A DNA stretch of 64,000 nt. Source: SCGC-AG-212-J23 sp035762345. GTDB lineage: Bacteria > Pseudomonadota > Gammaproteobacteria > Burkholderiales > SG8-39. The stretch is from the NCBI GenBank assembly GCA_035762345.1, contig DASTPE010000048.1:49630-113629 (forward strand), in the 5' to 3' direction. The notes beneath the pieces were generated by a model that did no database searches, was not told where the DNA came from, and was given only the letters and a program-made list of their open reading frames with translations. Shown piece after piece: positions 34,980 to 43,021 of this stretch (the stretch's first letter is position 1; every line of letters begins with the position of its first letter). A program made the position numbers and the translations under genes.

Positions 34980-35711
34980 TCAGTCCCTGTCGCCCGCGAG
35001 CGCGAGCAGCAGCTGCAGCAGGTTGGCGAAGATGTTGAACAGGCTCATGTACACGCCGGTCGTGGCCATCACGTAGTTGGTCTCGCCGCCGCGCATGATG
35101 CGCTGCAGATCGTAGACCAGGAACATCGAGAACACCACGATCACGAGCGTCGAGATCGTCAGCGCGAGCGCCGGGATCTGCAGGAACATGTTCGCGATCA
35201 TGGCGATCAGCAATGCGATCATGCCGACGAACAGGAACTTCCCCATGAAGCTGAGATCGCGCTTGATGCTCTGCGCGAGCGCGCCCATGGCGAAGAAGAT
35301 CACGCCGGTTCCCACCGCGGCGTAGCCGACGAGGGCCATGCCGTTCTTCATGGACAGCGCCACGTTCAGGATCGGCCCGAGCCACCAGCCAAGCAGGCCG
35401 GTCATCAGGAGCAGCAGCGCTACGCCGACCCCGCTGTTGCGATTGGCAGCGATGCCGAACTGCAGCCCGATCACGACCGCCAGCATGACGAGCGAGCTGA
35501 TGATCGGGCTCGCCATGATGATGCTGCTCGTCGCCATGCCGATCCAGGCGCCGATCACCGTCGGCACCATCGTCAGGGCGAGCAGCATGTAGGTGTTGCG
35601 CAGGACCTTCTGGCTCTGCGCAGCGACCGAGATGTCCTGGGCAGGCTCGTATGCCGTGCCGCGGCCAAACCCTCTATCGCTGGTACGGATTGGCTTCAGT
35701 TCGGGTTGCAT
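34980..35711 (-). CDS. Bax inhibitor-1 / YccA family membrane protein
   Basis: This 243-aa protein has seven hydrophobic segments, starting LRNTYMLLALTMVPTVIGAW after a polar N-terminus of about 40 residues. It ends with a helix VIVVFSMFLVYDLQRIMRGG and NYVMATTGVYMSLFNIFANLLQ. The DxQ segment and the C-terminal Asn/Phe-rich helix are typical of the BI-1/YccA/YbhL family. E. coli YccA modulates FtsH protease; other members are pH-sensitive calcium leak channels. The gene is likely monocistronic with a strong terminator. Confidence 0.93.
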   Translation of the reverse strand: MQPELKPIRTSDRGFGRGTAYEPAQDISVAAQSQKVLRNTYMLLALTMVPTVIGAWIGMATSSIIMASPIISSLVMLAVVIGLQFGIAANRNSGVGVALLLLMTGLLGWWLGPILNVALSMKNGMALVGYAAVGTGVIFFAMGALAQSIKRDLSFMGKFLFVGMIALLIAMIANMFLQIPALALTISTLVIVVFSMFLVYDLQRIMRGGETNYVMATTGVYMSLFNIFANLLQLLLALAGDRD

Positions 35712-35822
35712 CCTTATCCTCCTTTATGTAGCCGATAAGACTACCAAAGCGCGCCGAAGTTTCAAACGCTTATCCGTTCCACGCGAGGCTAAAATGCGGG
35801 CGTTACAGGGGTTTTTCAAGCC

Positions 35823-35910
35823 GGAGAGTTGGCAGAGCGGTCGAATGCGGCGGTCTTGAAAACCGTTAGCCCGCAAGGGCTCGGGGGTTCGAATCCCTCA
35901 CTCTCCGCCA
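35823..35910 (+). tRNA. tRNA-Ser(UGA)
   Basis: An 88-nt tRNA including encoded CCA. The acceptor GGAGAGT pairs with ACTCTCC. The anticodon loop CTTGAAA carries TGA. There is a long class II variable arm (TAGCCCGCAAGGGCTCG), and the T-arm is GGGGGTTCGAATCCCTC. A TAAAAT-like -10 lies about 30 bases upstream. Confidence 0.97.
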
Positions 35911-35914
35911 GCCG

Positions 35915-36180
35915 TCAACTTGCGCGGGCCGGCACGAAGCTCGCGGGATCTGCCATCCCGGTGCCGCTGCCAGCGGAGTGCGTCCAGCGCCATTTGGTAA
36001 GGCGGGGATGCGGCTTGTACACCTGCACCGCGTCCACGCTCAGACCGAACTCGAAAAACCCACCAGCCCCGCGTGGCACGTATTGACCTCGAGAATCGCC
36101 GACGTGAAGTTGTTCAGAAAGACGAGCAGGACTCCGGCAGCGCGCAGTCGCGCCAGTGCGGCCTTGACGCCGAGCCAGTG
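35915..36180 (-). pseudogene. L-2-haloacid dehalogenase, frameshifted remnant
   Basis: On the minus strand one frame reads GVKAALARLRAAGVLLVFLN then TSAILEVN (36171 to about 36065). After a frameshift another frame continues GFFEFGLSVDAVQVYKPHPR (36061 onward). This matches the core of L-2-haloacid dehalogenases (LRAAGV, LSNG, LSVDAVRVYKPHP). The N-terminal Asp nucleophile region and the C-terminus are missing. It abuts the tRNA-Ser gene. It is clearly non-functional. Confidence 0.65.
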
Positions 36181-36313
36181 CCTGAGCTGAAGCCATCGCT
36201 TCGTTGAAGACGCGAACTGTTCCTTGCATGTCGCTGTCGTCTGGGAGGACCATGGCGGCGCCCAGTTTTCACTCTCCACCCCCTGTGGGTCTAGAATCTC
36301 GCGAGATTCAGGC

Positions 36314-37198
36314 ATGAAACGAGTCGCCGTCTACAGCAGGTCCGGCCGGTTGCGAAAGGCGACGCCGCCAGTCACGCCTTCCTCGTCCGCGGTTGCAGTC
36401 GCGCCATGGCATAAGCGCCATGCGCGGCGCCTGAAGGTTGCGGCGGTTATCGCTTCAGTTCTCCTGGCCGCGACGGTTTCGTGGTGGCTCGCGCCGTCGA
36501 AAGGCCTGACGCAGGCCGACGTGGCGGCGATGGTGCGGAAGATGCTCGACGAGCAGCAGCCTCCGCCGACGGCAGCTGACGCGTATGAAAGCATCCTGCC
36601 CTCGGTGGTCCACGTGCGCGGGCTGCCGGACGCGCCGGACGCCGACGTGCCTTCGGGCGGGGAGAACCAGAGCGGCACCGGCGTGGTGATCGTCGACACG
36701 GGAGTCATCCTCACCAACCTACACGTCGTGCAGGGCGCGAAAGCGATCAAGATCACGTTCCACGACGGACTCGAATCCGACGCGTCCGTGATCGGCGTGC
36801 AGCCGGAACATGACCTCGCGGTGCTGCAAGCGAAGACAATTCCCGACGACCTGTACGCGGCCACGCTGCGCTCGACAGCGGGCCTGCGCCCGGGCGAGCC
36901 GGTGGTCGCGGTCGGCTTTCCGTTCGGCATCGGACCCTCGGTGTCGGCGGGCGTGATCTCGGGTCTTGGCCGCGAGTACCAGACCGCCGACGGCAAGCGC
37001 GTCCTGACCAACCTGATTCAGTTCGACGCCGCCGTGAACCCGGGTAATTCGGGCGGCCCGCTCGTCACGCCGGAAGGCGAGGTCATCGGCATTGTGACCG
37101 GCCTGCTCAATCCCACCGAGCACCGTGTGTTCATCGGCATCGGCTTCGCGGTACCGATCGAGAACGCGGCCGGCGCCGTAGGCTTGTCGCCTTTCTAG
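36314..37198 (+). CDS. trypsin-like serine protease (DegP/HtrA family without PDZ)
   Basis: This protein of about 294 aa starts at the ATG at 36314. A basic N-terminus is followed by one membrane anchor (VAAVIASVLLAATVSWWLA). The protease domain shows the catalytic triad: His in LTNLHVVQG, Asp in PEHDLAVLQ and Ser in NPGNSGGPLV. It ends soon after VFIGIGFAVPIEN with no PDZ domain, so it is a short HtrA-like, periplasm-facing, membrane-anchored enzyme. It precedes moxR by nine bases and may be co-transcribed with the MoxR/vWA genes. Confidence 0.92.
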   Translation: MKRVAVYSRSGRLRKATPPVTPSSSAVAVAPWHKRHARRLKVAAVIASVLLAATVSWWLAPSKGLTQADVAAMVRKMLDEQQPPPTAADAYESILPSVVHVRGLPDAPDADVPSGGENQSGTGVVIVDTGVILTNLHVVQGAKAIKITFHDGLESDASVIGVQPEHDLAVLQAKTIPDDLYAATLRSTAGLRPGEPVVAVGFPFGIGPSVSAGVISGLGREYQTADGKRVLTNLIQFDAAVNPGNSGGPLVTPEGEVIGIVTGLLNPTEHRVFIGIGFAVPIENAAGAVGLSPF

Positions 37199-37207
37199 AG
37201 GATACGG

Positions 37208-38200
37208 ATGGAAAACGTCGCGACCTTGATGGAAAAAATCCTCTACGAGGTGAAGAAAGTCGTCGTGGGGCAGGACCATTTCCTCGAGCGCGTGCTGGTC
37301 GCGACGCTCGCGCAGGGGCACCTGCTCGTCGAGGGCGTACCCGGGCTCGCCAAGACGCTTACCGTCAAGACGCTCGCGCAGACGATCCGTGGAACCTTTC
37401 GCAGGATCCAGTTCACCCCCGACCTCGTGCCCGCCGACCTGGTTGGCACGCGTATCTACAACCAGAAGACCGGCGACTTTCACACCTCGCTCGGCCCGGT
37501 GTTCTGCAACCTGCTGCTGGCCGACGAGATCAACCGCGCGCCGGCGAAGGTGCAAAGCGCGCTGCTGGAAGTGATGCAGGAGCACCAGGTCACGATCGCG
37601 GGCCAGACCCACCGCGTGCCCGATCCCTTTCTCGTGATGGCCACGCAGAACCCGATCGAGACCGAAGGCACCTACCCGCTCCCGGAAGCGCAGGTCGACC
37701 GCTTCATGATGAAAGTGCTAGTGGACTACCCGACCGAAGAGGAGGAGTTCGTAATCGTCGAGCGGGTGACCGGCATGCTGCCCGATGCACACCCGGTCGC
37801 GACCACCGAGGAGCTCGGCGCGCTGCAGCGCGAGTGCCGCAAGGGCTATGTCGAGCCCTCGCTCATGCAGTACGCGGTGCGGCTCGCCGCCGCCACGCGC
37901 GAGCCCGAGCGCTTCGGCATTAAGGGCCTGGACAAGTACATCACCTATGGCGCGAGCCCGCGCGCGCCGATCAACGTGATCGAGGGCGCGCGCGCTCTCG
38001 CGTTCCTGCGCGGGCGCGACTACGCGCTGCCCGAGGACGTGACCGACCTCGTACCCGACGTGTTCCGCCATCGGCTCGTTCTTTCCTACGAGGCACTCGC
38101 CGAAGGGCTGTCGCCCGACGAGCTGATCGGCCGCGTGATGCAGCACATCCGCCCGCCGGCCAAGCCGCTCGAAACGCATGTCAAGGTCGCAGGCGCGTAA
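37208..38200 (+). CDS. MoxR-family AAA+ ATPase
   Basis: This 330-aa ATPase has the Walker A variant LLVEGVPGLAKTLTVKTLA, Walker B LLADEINRAPAKVQSALLE, sensor MATQNPIETEGTYPLPEAQ and VDRFMMKV. These are MoxR (AAA_3) signatures. The family acts as a chaperone for assembly or metal insertion, together with von Willebrand factor A proteins. It is encoded immediately before a DUF58 protein and a vWA protein, the standard MoxR/Bat arrangement. It overlaps the next gene by 23 bases. Confidence 0.95.
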   Translation: MENVATLMEKILYEVKKVVVGQDHFLERVLVATLAQGHLLVEGVPGLAKTLTVKTLAQTIRGTFRRIQFTPDLVPADLVGTRIYNQKTGDFHTSLGPVFCNLLLADEINRAPAKVQSALLEVMQEHQVTIAGQTHRVPDPFLVMATQNPIETEGTYPLPEAQVDRFMMKVLVDYPTEEEEFVIVERVTGMLPDAHPVATTEELGALQRECRKGYVEPSLMQYAVRLAAATREPERFGIKGLDKYITYGASPRAPINVIEGARALAFLRGRDYALPEDVTDLVPDVFRHRLVLSYEALAEGLSPDELIGRVMQHIRPPAKPLETHVKVAGA

Positions 38201-39119
38201 CCCAGAAGCGGTGCTCCGCCGGCTGGAGTGGACGGTCATCCGTCGGCTCGACGGGCTGCTGCAGGGCGACTACCGCACGCTGTTCCGCGGCTTTGGCCTC
38301 GACCTCGCCGACCTGCGCGAATACCAGTACGGCGACGACGTGCGCCACATCGACTGGAACGTTACCGCACGGCTGCAGGCGCCTTACGTACGCGAATACC
38401 ACGAGGACCGCGAAATCACGGCGTGGTTCCTGCTGGATCTGTCTCCCTCGGTGGATTTCGGCTCAGGCGAGGTACGCAAGCGCACGGTCTCGGCCGACTT
38501 CGTCGCCGTGCTCGCGCGCGTCCTGACTCGCCACGGGAACAAGGTAGGCGCGCTTTTCTACGGCGAGGATGTGGATGCGGTGCTGCCGGCGCGTAGCGGG
38601 CGGCGGCACGTGCTGCAGCTCCTGCACAAGATGATCGTGCGCCCGGCGGCGAGACGAAACTCGCCGACAGATCTCTCGGAGCTGCTCGTCGCGGGCGCGC
38701 ACATGATGCGGCGGCGCTCGCTCGTTTTTGTGGTATCCGACTTCTTCAGCGTCCCTGGATGGGAGCAGCCGCTCGGCCAGCTCGTGCAGCGACACGAGGT
38801 GGTGGCCGTGCGGCTGCACGACCCGCTGGAGGCGAATCTGCCCGATCTCGGTATGCTCGTGGTGCAGGACGCAGAGACCGGCGAGCAGATCTTCGTCGAC
38901 ACCCACGACCGCGGGTTCCGCAAGCGCTTCACCGCAGCCGCCGAGCGTCGCGAGGCGCAGCTGCGCGCTGCGTTTCGCGCGGCCGGCGTCGACGCGCTCG
39001 AGCTCTCCACCGACGACGATCTCGTCGACGCCATCCGGCGCTTTGCGGATATGCGCAAGCGCCGTAGCCGCCTTGCGGCCGGCGCGTCCATGCCGCAGCA
39101 TCTGGAGCTCGTGCAATGA
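38178..39119 (+). CDS. DUF58 domain protein
   Basis: This 313-aa protein has the DUF58 signature near residue 50 (LREYQYGDDVRHIDWNVTAR), followed by a vWA-like fold with FLLDLSPSVDFGS. The residues in DLSPS correspond to a degenerate MIDAS. It lacks the N-terminal membrane helices of some relatives. It is expected to work with the adjacent MoxR ATPase and membrane vWA protein. It starts within moxR and ends in an ATGA overlap with the next gene. Confidence 0.92.
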   Translation: MSRSQARNPEAVLRRLEWTVIRRLDGLLQGDYRTLFRGFGLDLADLREYQYGDDVRHIDWNVTARLQAPYVREYHEDREITAWFLLDLSPSVDFGSGEVRKRTVSADFVAVLARVLTRHGNKVGALFYGEDVDAVLPARSGRRHVLQLLHKMIVRPAARRNSPTDLSELLVAGAHMMRRRSLVFVVSDFFSVPGWEQPLGQLVQRHEVVAVRLHDPLEANLPDLGMLVVQDAETGEQIFVDTHDRGFRKRFTAAAERREAQLRAAFRAAGVDALELSTDDDLVDAIRRFADMRKRRSRLAAGASMPQHLELVQ

Positions 39120-40147
39120 CTTTCATCTGGCCCGAGCTGCTCTGGTTCCTGCTGGCCCTGCCGCTGCTCGCCGCCGCCTACTTCATGATCTTGCGCCGCA
39201 AGAAGAAGCTTGCGCTGCGCTACGCGAGCCTCGGGCTCGTGCGCGAGGCGATGGGAATCGGGCAACGCATCAGGCGGCACATTCCGCCGCTGCTCTTCCT
39301 CGCCGCGCTCGCCGCGATGCTCGTGGCGATAGCACGCCCGCAGGCGACGATCACGCTGCCGACACAGCACGAGACCGTGATCCTCGCCATGGACATCTCC
39401 GGCAGCATGCGCGCGACCGACGTCGAGCCTAACCGCCTGGTCGCCGCACAGAACGCGGCCAAGCAGTTCGTCGCCGAGCAGCCCGAGAACGTGCGCATCG
39501 GGGTGGTCGCTTTCGCCGGCACCGCCACGGTAGCGCAGGCGCCCACCCGCAACCGCGAGGACGTGGTCGCCGCGATCGACCGCTTCCAGCTGCAGCGCGC
39601 CACCGCGATCGGCAGCGGCATCATCGTCTCGCTCGCCGCCATCTTCCCTGACGAGGGCATCGACGTCGGCGCGATCACTTATGGATATGAGAGCAACAGG
39701 AAGAGTGAGAAAACCGCTGCCGCCGCCCCTCGAAAGCCCGTGCCCCCAGGCTCGTACGCGTCCGCGGTGATCATCCTGCTCACCGACGGGCAGCGCACCA
39801 CCGGCCCCGATTCCATCATGGCGGCGAAGATGGCCGCCGAGCGTGGCGTGCGCGTCTACACCGTGGGGGTGGGCACACCCGAGGGCAAGATCATCGGCTT
39901 CGAGGGCTGGTCGATGCGCGTGCGGCTGGACGAGGAGACGCTCAAGGAGATCGCGAGGATTACCAATGCCGAGTACTTCTACGCCGGCAACGCGGTCGAC
40001 CTCAACAAGGTCTACCAGGCGTTGAACGCCAAGCTGGTGCTCGAGCGCAAGAAGACCGAAATTACCGCGTTCTTCGCTGCCGTTGCTGCACTGCTCGCGG
40101 TAGTCTCGGCGGCGTTGTCGCTCGCCTGGTTTCACCGCATCGTCTAG
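39116..40147 (+). CDS. membrane-anchored von Willebrand factor A protein (BatA/BatB-like)
   Basis: This 343-aa protein has an N-terminal BatA-type segment with two membrane helices (LLWFLLALPLLAAAYFMIL; LLFLAALAAMLVAI). The vWA domain has an intact MIDAS: VILAMDISGSM with the Thr in ATD, and VVAFAGTA. The C-terminus has a third helix (FAAVAALLAVVSAALSLAWF). It is the membrane partner of the MoxR/DUF58 pair, possibly in envelope stress or metal insertion. A degenerate copy follows directly. Confidence 0.93.
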   Translation: MTFIWPELLWFLLALPLLAAAYFMILRRKKKLALRYASLGLVREAMGIGQRIRRHIPPLLFLAALAAMLVAIARPQATITLPTQHETVILAMDISGSMRATDVEPNRLVAAQNAAKQFVAEQPENVRIGVVAFAGTATVAQAPTRNREDVVAAIDRFQLQRATAIGSGIIVSLAAIFPDEGIDVGAITYGYESNRKSEKTAAAAPRKPVPPGSYASAVIILLTDGQRTTGPDSIMAAKMAAERGVRVYTVGVGTPEGKIIGFEGWSMRVRLDEETLKEIARITNAEYFYAGNAVDLNKVYQALNAKLVLERKKTEITAFFAAVAALLAVVSAALSLAWFHRIV

Positions 40148-40189
40148 GGACCGGCTCGTTTGTTGCACGCCCCATGGTGCTCGCGCGCC

Positions 40190-41044
40190 ATGAGACAACG
40201 TCCACGTTCTATAGCAACGCGTCCCGGCGGGAAATGCCTGTCCAGGCGCCCGCGAGGCCGCAGTGGCGCGATCTTTGCAACGGCTACCAGCGGCCAGCTG
40301 CCTGTTGGCGTGGTGGTGTTACTTGCGTTGCTGGCCGCTGCGCCGTACTTCACCGGCTCTCTGGCCGGCCAGGCGATTCGCATCGAGGCCGCGCAGGCGG
40401 CGGCGCGCGCGTTCGTCGCCGAGCAGCCGCGCCGCACGCACGTCGGCGTAGTGGCGTTCAGCGGAGCCGCTGCGCTGGTGCAGCCGCCGACCGCGAACCG
40501 CGACGACGTGCTGGCGGCGATCGATCAGCTCCAGCTGCAGAACGCCACCGCGATCGGCAGCGCGATTCTCGTGTCGCTCAAGGCGATCTTCCCTCAGGTC
40601 GATTTCGACGTGCGCAAGAAGCCGGACCTGAAGCCGGTCCCGCCCGGCTCGCACGCTTCGGCGGCCGTGATCCTGTTGAGCGATGGCCAGACCACCGCGG
40701 GTCCGGATCCGGTGGAGGCGGCGCGCCTCGCCGCCGAACGCGGAGTGCGTGTGTTCACCGTCGGCGTGGGCACCGACAACGGCCAGATCCTCGCCGGCGA
40801 GGGCTGGTCGATGCGAGTGCGGCTCGACGAGGAGTCGCTCAAGGCAATCGCCGATCTCACGCGCGCGGAATATTTTTACGCGGGCACCGCGACCGAGCTC
40901 AAGAAGGTGTACCAATTGCTGCGCTCGAAGCTCGTGCTGGAGAAGAAGCAGGTGGAGGTCACCGCGCTCTTCTCCGCGATTGGCGCTGCGACCGTCCTGC
41001 TGTCGGCGACGCTATCTCTGCTTTGGTTCAATCGCATACTGTAA
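40190..41044 (+). CDS. degenerate tandem copy of the vWA protein, MIDAS lost
   Basis: From about residue 70 this protein aligns closely with the preceding vWA protein: AAARAFVAEQPRRTHVGVVA, QNATAIGSAILVSLKAIFP, ILLSDGQTTAGPDPVEAAR and RAEYFYAGTATELKKVYQ. The part that should carry the two N-terminal helices and the DxSxS MIDAS is replaced by an unrelated basic leader and one hydrophobic segment (VGVVVLLALLAAAPYFTG). The C-terminal helix is kept. It is a truncated or recombined duplicate, possibly without metal binding. The start (ATG 40190) is a guess. Confidence 0.7.
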   Translation: MRQRPRSIATRPGGKCLSRRPRGRSGAIFATATSGQLPVGVVVLLALLAAAPYFTGSLAGQAIRIEAAQAAARAFVAEQPRRTHVGVVAFSGAAALVQPPTANRDDVLAAIDQLQLQNATAIGSAILVSLKAIFPQVDFDVRKKPDLKPVPPGSHASAAVILLSDGQTTAGPDPVEAARLAAERGVRVFTVGVGTDNGQILAGEGWSMRVRLDEESLKAIADLTRAEYFYAGTATELKKVYQLLRSKLVLEKKQVEVTALFSAIGAATVLLSATLSLLWFNRIL

Positions 41045-41059
41045 ACTCAGCGCCTTTTC

Positions 41060-42316
41060 ATGGCGCTGATCGTCCAGAAGTTTGGCGGCACTTCGGTCGG
41101 CTCGGTCGAGCGGATCAAAAACGTCGCCCGCCGCGTCGCGAAATGGAAGGCCGCCGGGCACGACCTAGTCGTCGTGCCCTCGGCGATGGCGGGCGAGACC
41201 AACCGCCTGATCGCGCTCGCGCAGAGCCTGCAGTCGCCGCCCGATGGGCGCGAGCTCGACGTGGTCGCCTCGACCGGCGAGCAGATCACCATCGGCCTGC
41301 TGTCGATGTCGCTGATGGCGCTCGGCGTCAAGGCGCGCAGCTACACGGGCTGGCAGGTCCGGGTGCTGACGGACTCCGCCTTCACCAGGTCGAGAATCGT
41401 CGAAATCCAGGATGAAAGAATCCGGCAGGACCTGAAGGACGGCGCCGTGGTCGTGGTTGCCGGCTACCAAGGCGTGGACGCGCACGGCAATATCACCACG
41501 CTCGGCCGCGGCGGCTCGGACACCTCTGCGGTGGCGCTCGCCGCAGCCCTGAAGGCCCACGAGTGCCAGATCTACACCGACGTCGACGGCGTGTACACCA
41601 CCGATCCGCGGGTCGTGCCCGAGGCGCGCCGCCTGCGCACCATCACGTTCGAGGAAATGCTCGAGATGGCGGGCGCCGGCTCCAAGGTGCTGCAGATCCG
41701 CTCGGTGGAGTTCGCCGGCAAGTTTCGCGTGCCGACCCGCGTGCTCTCGAGCCTCACCGACCCGGAGCTGCCGGTGGCGGACGAGGCGCGCTCCGGCACG
41801 CTCGTCACATTCGAGGAAGATCCCCACATGGCGATGGAAAAGGCAGTGATTTCCGGCGTGGCGTTCAACCGCGACGAGGCCAAGATCACGGTGCACGATG
41901 TGCCCGACCGCCCGGGCATCGCGTACGCGATCCTCGGCCCGATCGCGGACGCCAATATCGATGTCGACGTCATCGTGCAGAACGTGGGCCACGACGGCAT
42001 GACCGACCTTTCCTTCACCGTCCACCGCAACGACTGCGCGAAGGCGCTGAAGATCCTCAAGGGACAGGTGCAGCCGCACATCCGCTGCCGCGACGTCTCG
42101 GCCGATGAGCGCATCGCCAAGGTGTCGATCGTCGGCATGGGCATGCGCTCGCACGCCGGCATCGCGGCCCAGATGTTCCGCACGCTGGCGGAGGAGGGAA
42201 TCAACATCCAGATGATCTCGACCTCCGAGATCAAGATCACCGTGGTGATCGAAGAGAAGTACACCGAGCTCGCAGTGCGCGTGCTCCATAAGGCATTTGA
42301 GCTCGACCAGCAATAG
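41060..42316 (+). CDS. lysC: aspartate kinase
   Basis: This 418-aa protein has the kinase motif LIVQKFGGTSVGSVERIKNV, then VASTGEQITIGLLSMSL, TLGRGGSDTSAVALAAAL, and YTDVDGVYTTDPR. Two C-terminal ACT domains (about residues 265-418) confer lysine/threonine feedback. It phosphorylates aspartate as the first step to lysine, threonine and methionine. Spacing places it outside the vWA group, 15 bases after it. A short hairpin (TCGGG 42321, CCCGA 42332) follows the stop and may be a weak terminator. Confidence 0.97.
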   Translation: MALIVQKFGGTSVGSVERIKNVARRVAKWKAAGHDLVVVPSAMAGETNRLIALAQSLQSPPDGRELDVVASTGEQITIGLLSMSLMALGVKARSYTGWQVRVLTDSAFTRSRIVEIQDERIRQDLKDGAVVVVAGYQGVDAHGNITTLGRGGSDTSAVALAAALKAHECQIYTDVDGVYTTDPRVVPEARRLRTITFEEMLEMAGAGSKVLQIRSVEFAGKFRVPTRVLSSLTDPELPVADEARSGTLVTFEEDPHMAMEKAVISGVAFNRDEAKITVHDVPDRPGIAYAILGPIADANIDVDVIVQNVGHDGMTDLSFTVHRNDCAKALKILKGQVQPHIRCRDVSADERIAKVSIVGMGMRSHAGIAAQMFRTLAEEGINIQMISTSEIKITVVIEEKYTELAVRVLHKAFELDQQ

Positions 42317-42364
42317 TAAATCGGGTCAGAGCCCGAATTCTTGGCGTAAAATCCCCGCTCCTCC

Positions 42365-42458
42365 GGAGAGATGCCCGAGTGGCCGAAGGGGGCGCCCTGC
42401 TAAGGCGTTATACGGGCTTAAACCCGTATCGAGGGTTCGAATCCCTCTCTCTCCGCCA
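42365..42458 (+). tRNA. tRNA-Ser(GCU)
   Basis: A 94-nt tRNA including encoded CCA. The acceptor GGAGAGA pairs with TCTCTCC, and the anticodon loop CTGCTAA carries GCT. There is a long variable arm (TATACGGGCTTAAACCCGTAT), and the T-arm is GAGGGTTCGAATCCCTC. TAAAAT about 13 bases upstream is a probable -10. Confidence 0.97.
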
Positions 42459-42485
42459 AACCGTCTGGGTCCGTTCCGGACACTT

Positions 42486-42620
42486 AGGTGACGGATTATT
42501 CCGAGGACATTCAACTCGCCCTGTCTCGTGATCGACGAAGCCCAGGTCGTAGTGCATGAAACTCACCAGCCAGATCTTGTCCTCGACCTCACGGATGCCG
42601 TCCGCCTGGCGGCACGGGTG
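42486..42620 (-). pseudogene. transposase (integrase-core) C-terminal remnant
   Basis: The minus strand encodes IREVEDKIWLVSFMHYDLGF then VDHETGRVECPRNNP, which matches the C-terminal end of integrase-core transposases (usual form IWLVSFMxYDLGxFDxExxRVEPxxNPFG). The upstream catalytic domain is absent and the end is lost next to the tRNA. It is a scrap of an insertion sequence beside tRNA-Ser(GCU). Confidence 0.6.
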
Positions 42621-43021
42621 TGAAGCGCTCACCCGGGCGCCGCGCATTTTACCCTTCGCGCGGCATCCTCGGCGCTCACAGGAGCCTGAGATTCGGGCCC
42701 ACAGCTACGGGTTCGTCAGTGGCCATGGCCCCACAGAAGGCCCAAAAGCGGCGCTCTTTCAGAGCGTGGAACACGGACCTTAGGGAAATGAACTTCATGC
42801 GGCACAGTATTCTTCGCCGCATGCGGCGGCGCTATCGGCGGCGGCGGAACTGGCGTTCGGAGGACCGCGCATCCAGAGGTAGGCGGATTCTTACCAACAG
42901 GCAGCTATGCGGACGCCCCCTCAAATTATTTCTGGCAATGCGAGACGCGCCAAAGCGTCACGAGCGCTTGAGTTCGACCTTTACCGTCAGCCGGCAACGG
43001 ATTGTTTCTGTTCGGCCAGAA
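42621..43021. other. intergenic stretch without a convincing gene
   Basis: Between the transposase scrap and the malonyl-CoA decarboxylase gene I see only Arg-rich open frames with no supported start. A 41-codon minus-strand frame (about 42687-42812, MKFISLRSVFHALKERRFWA) has no recognisable family. Confidence 0.35.

Noticed and set aside
42326..42514. Minus-strand frame with GERGIRTLDTGLSP
   Set aside because: It is antisense to tRNA-Ser; this peptide is a well-known tRNA artefact.
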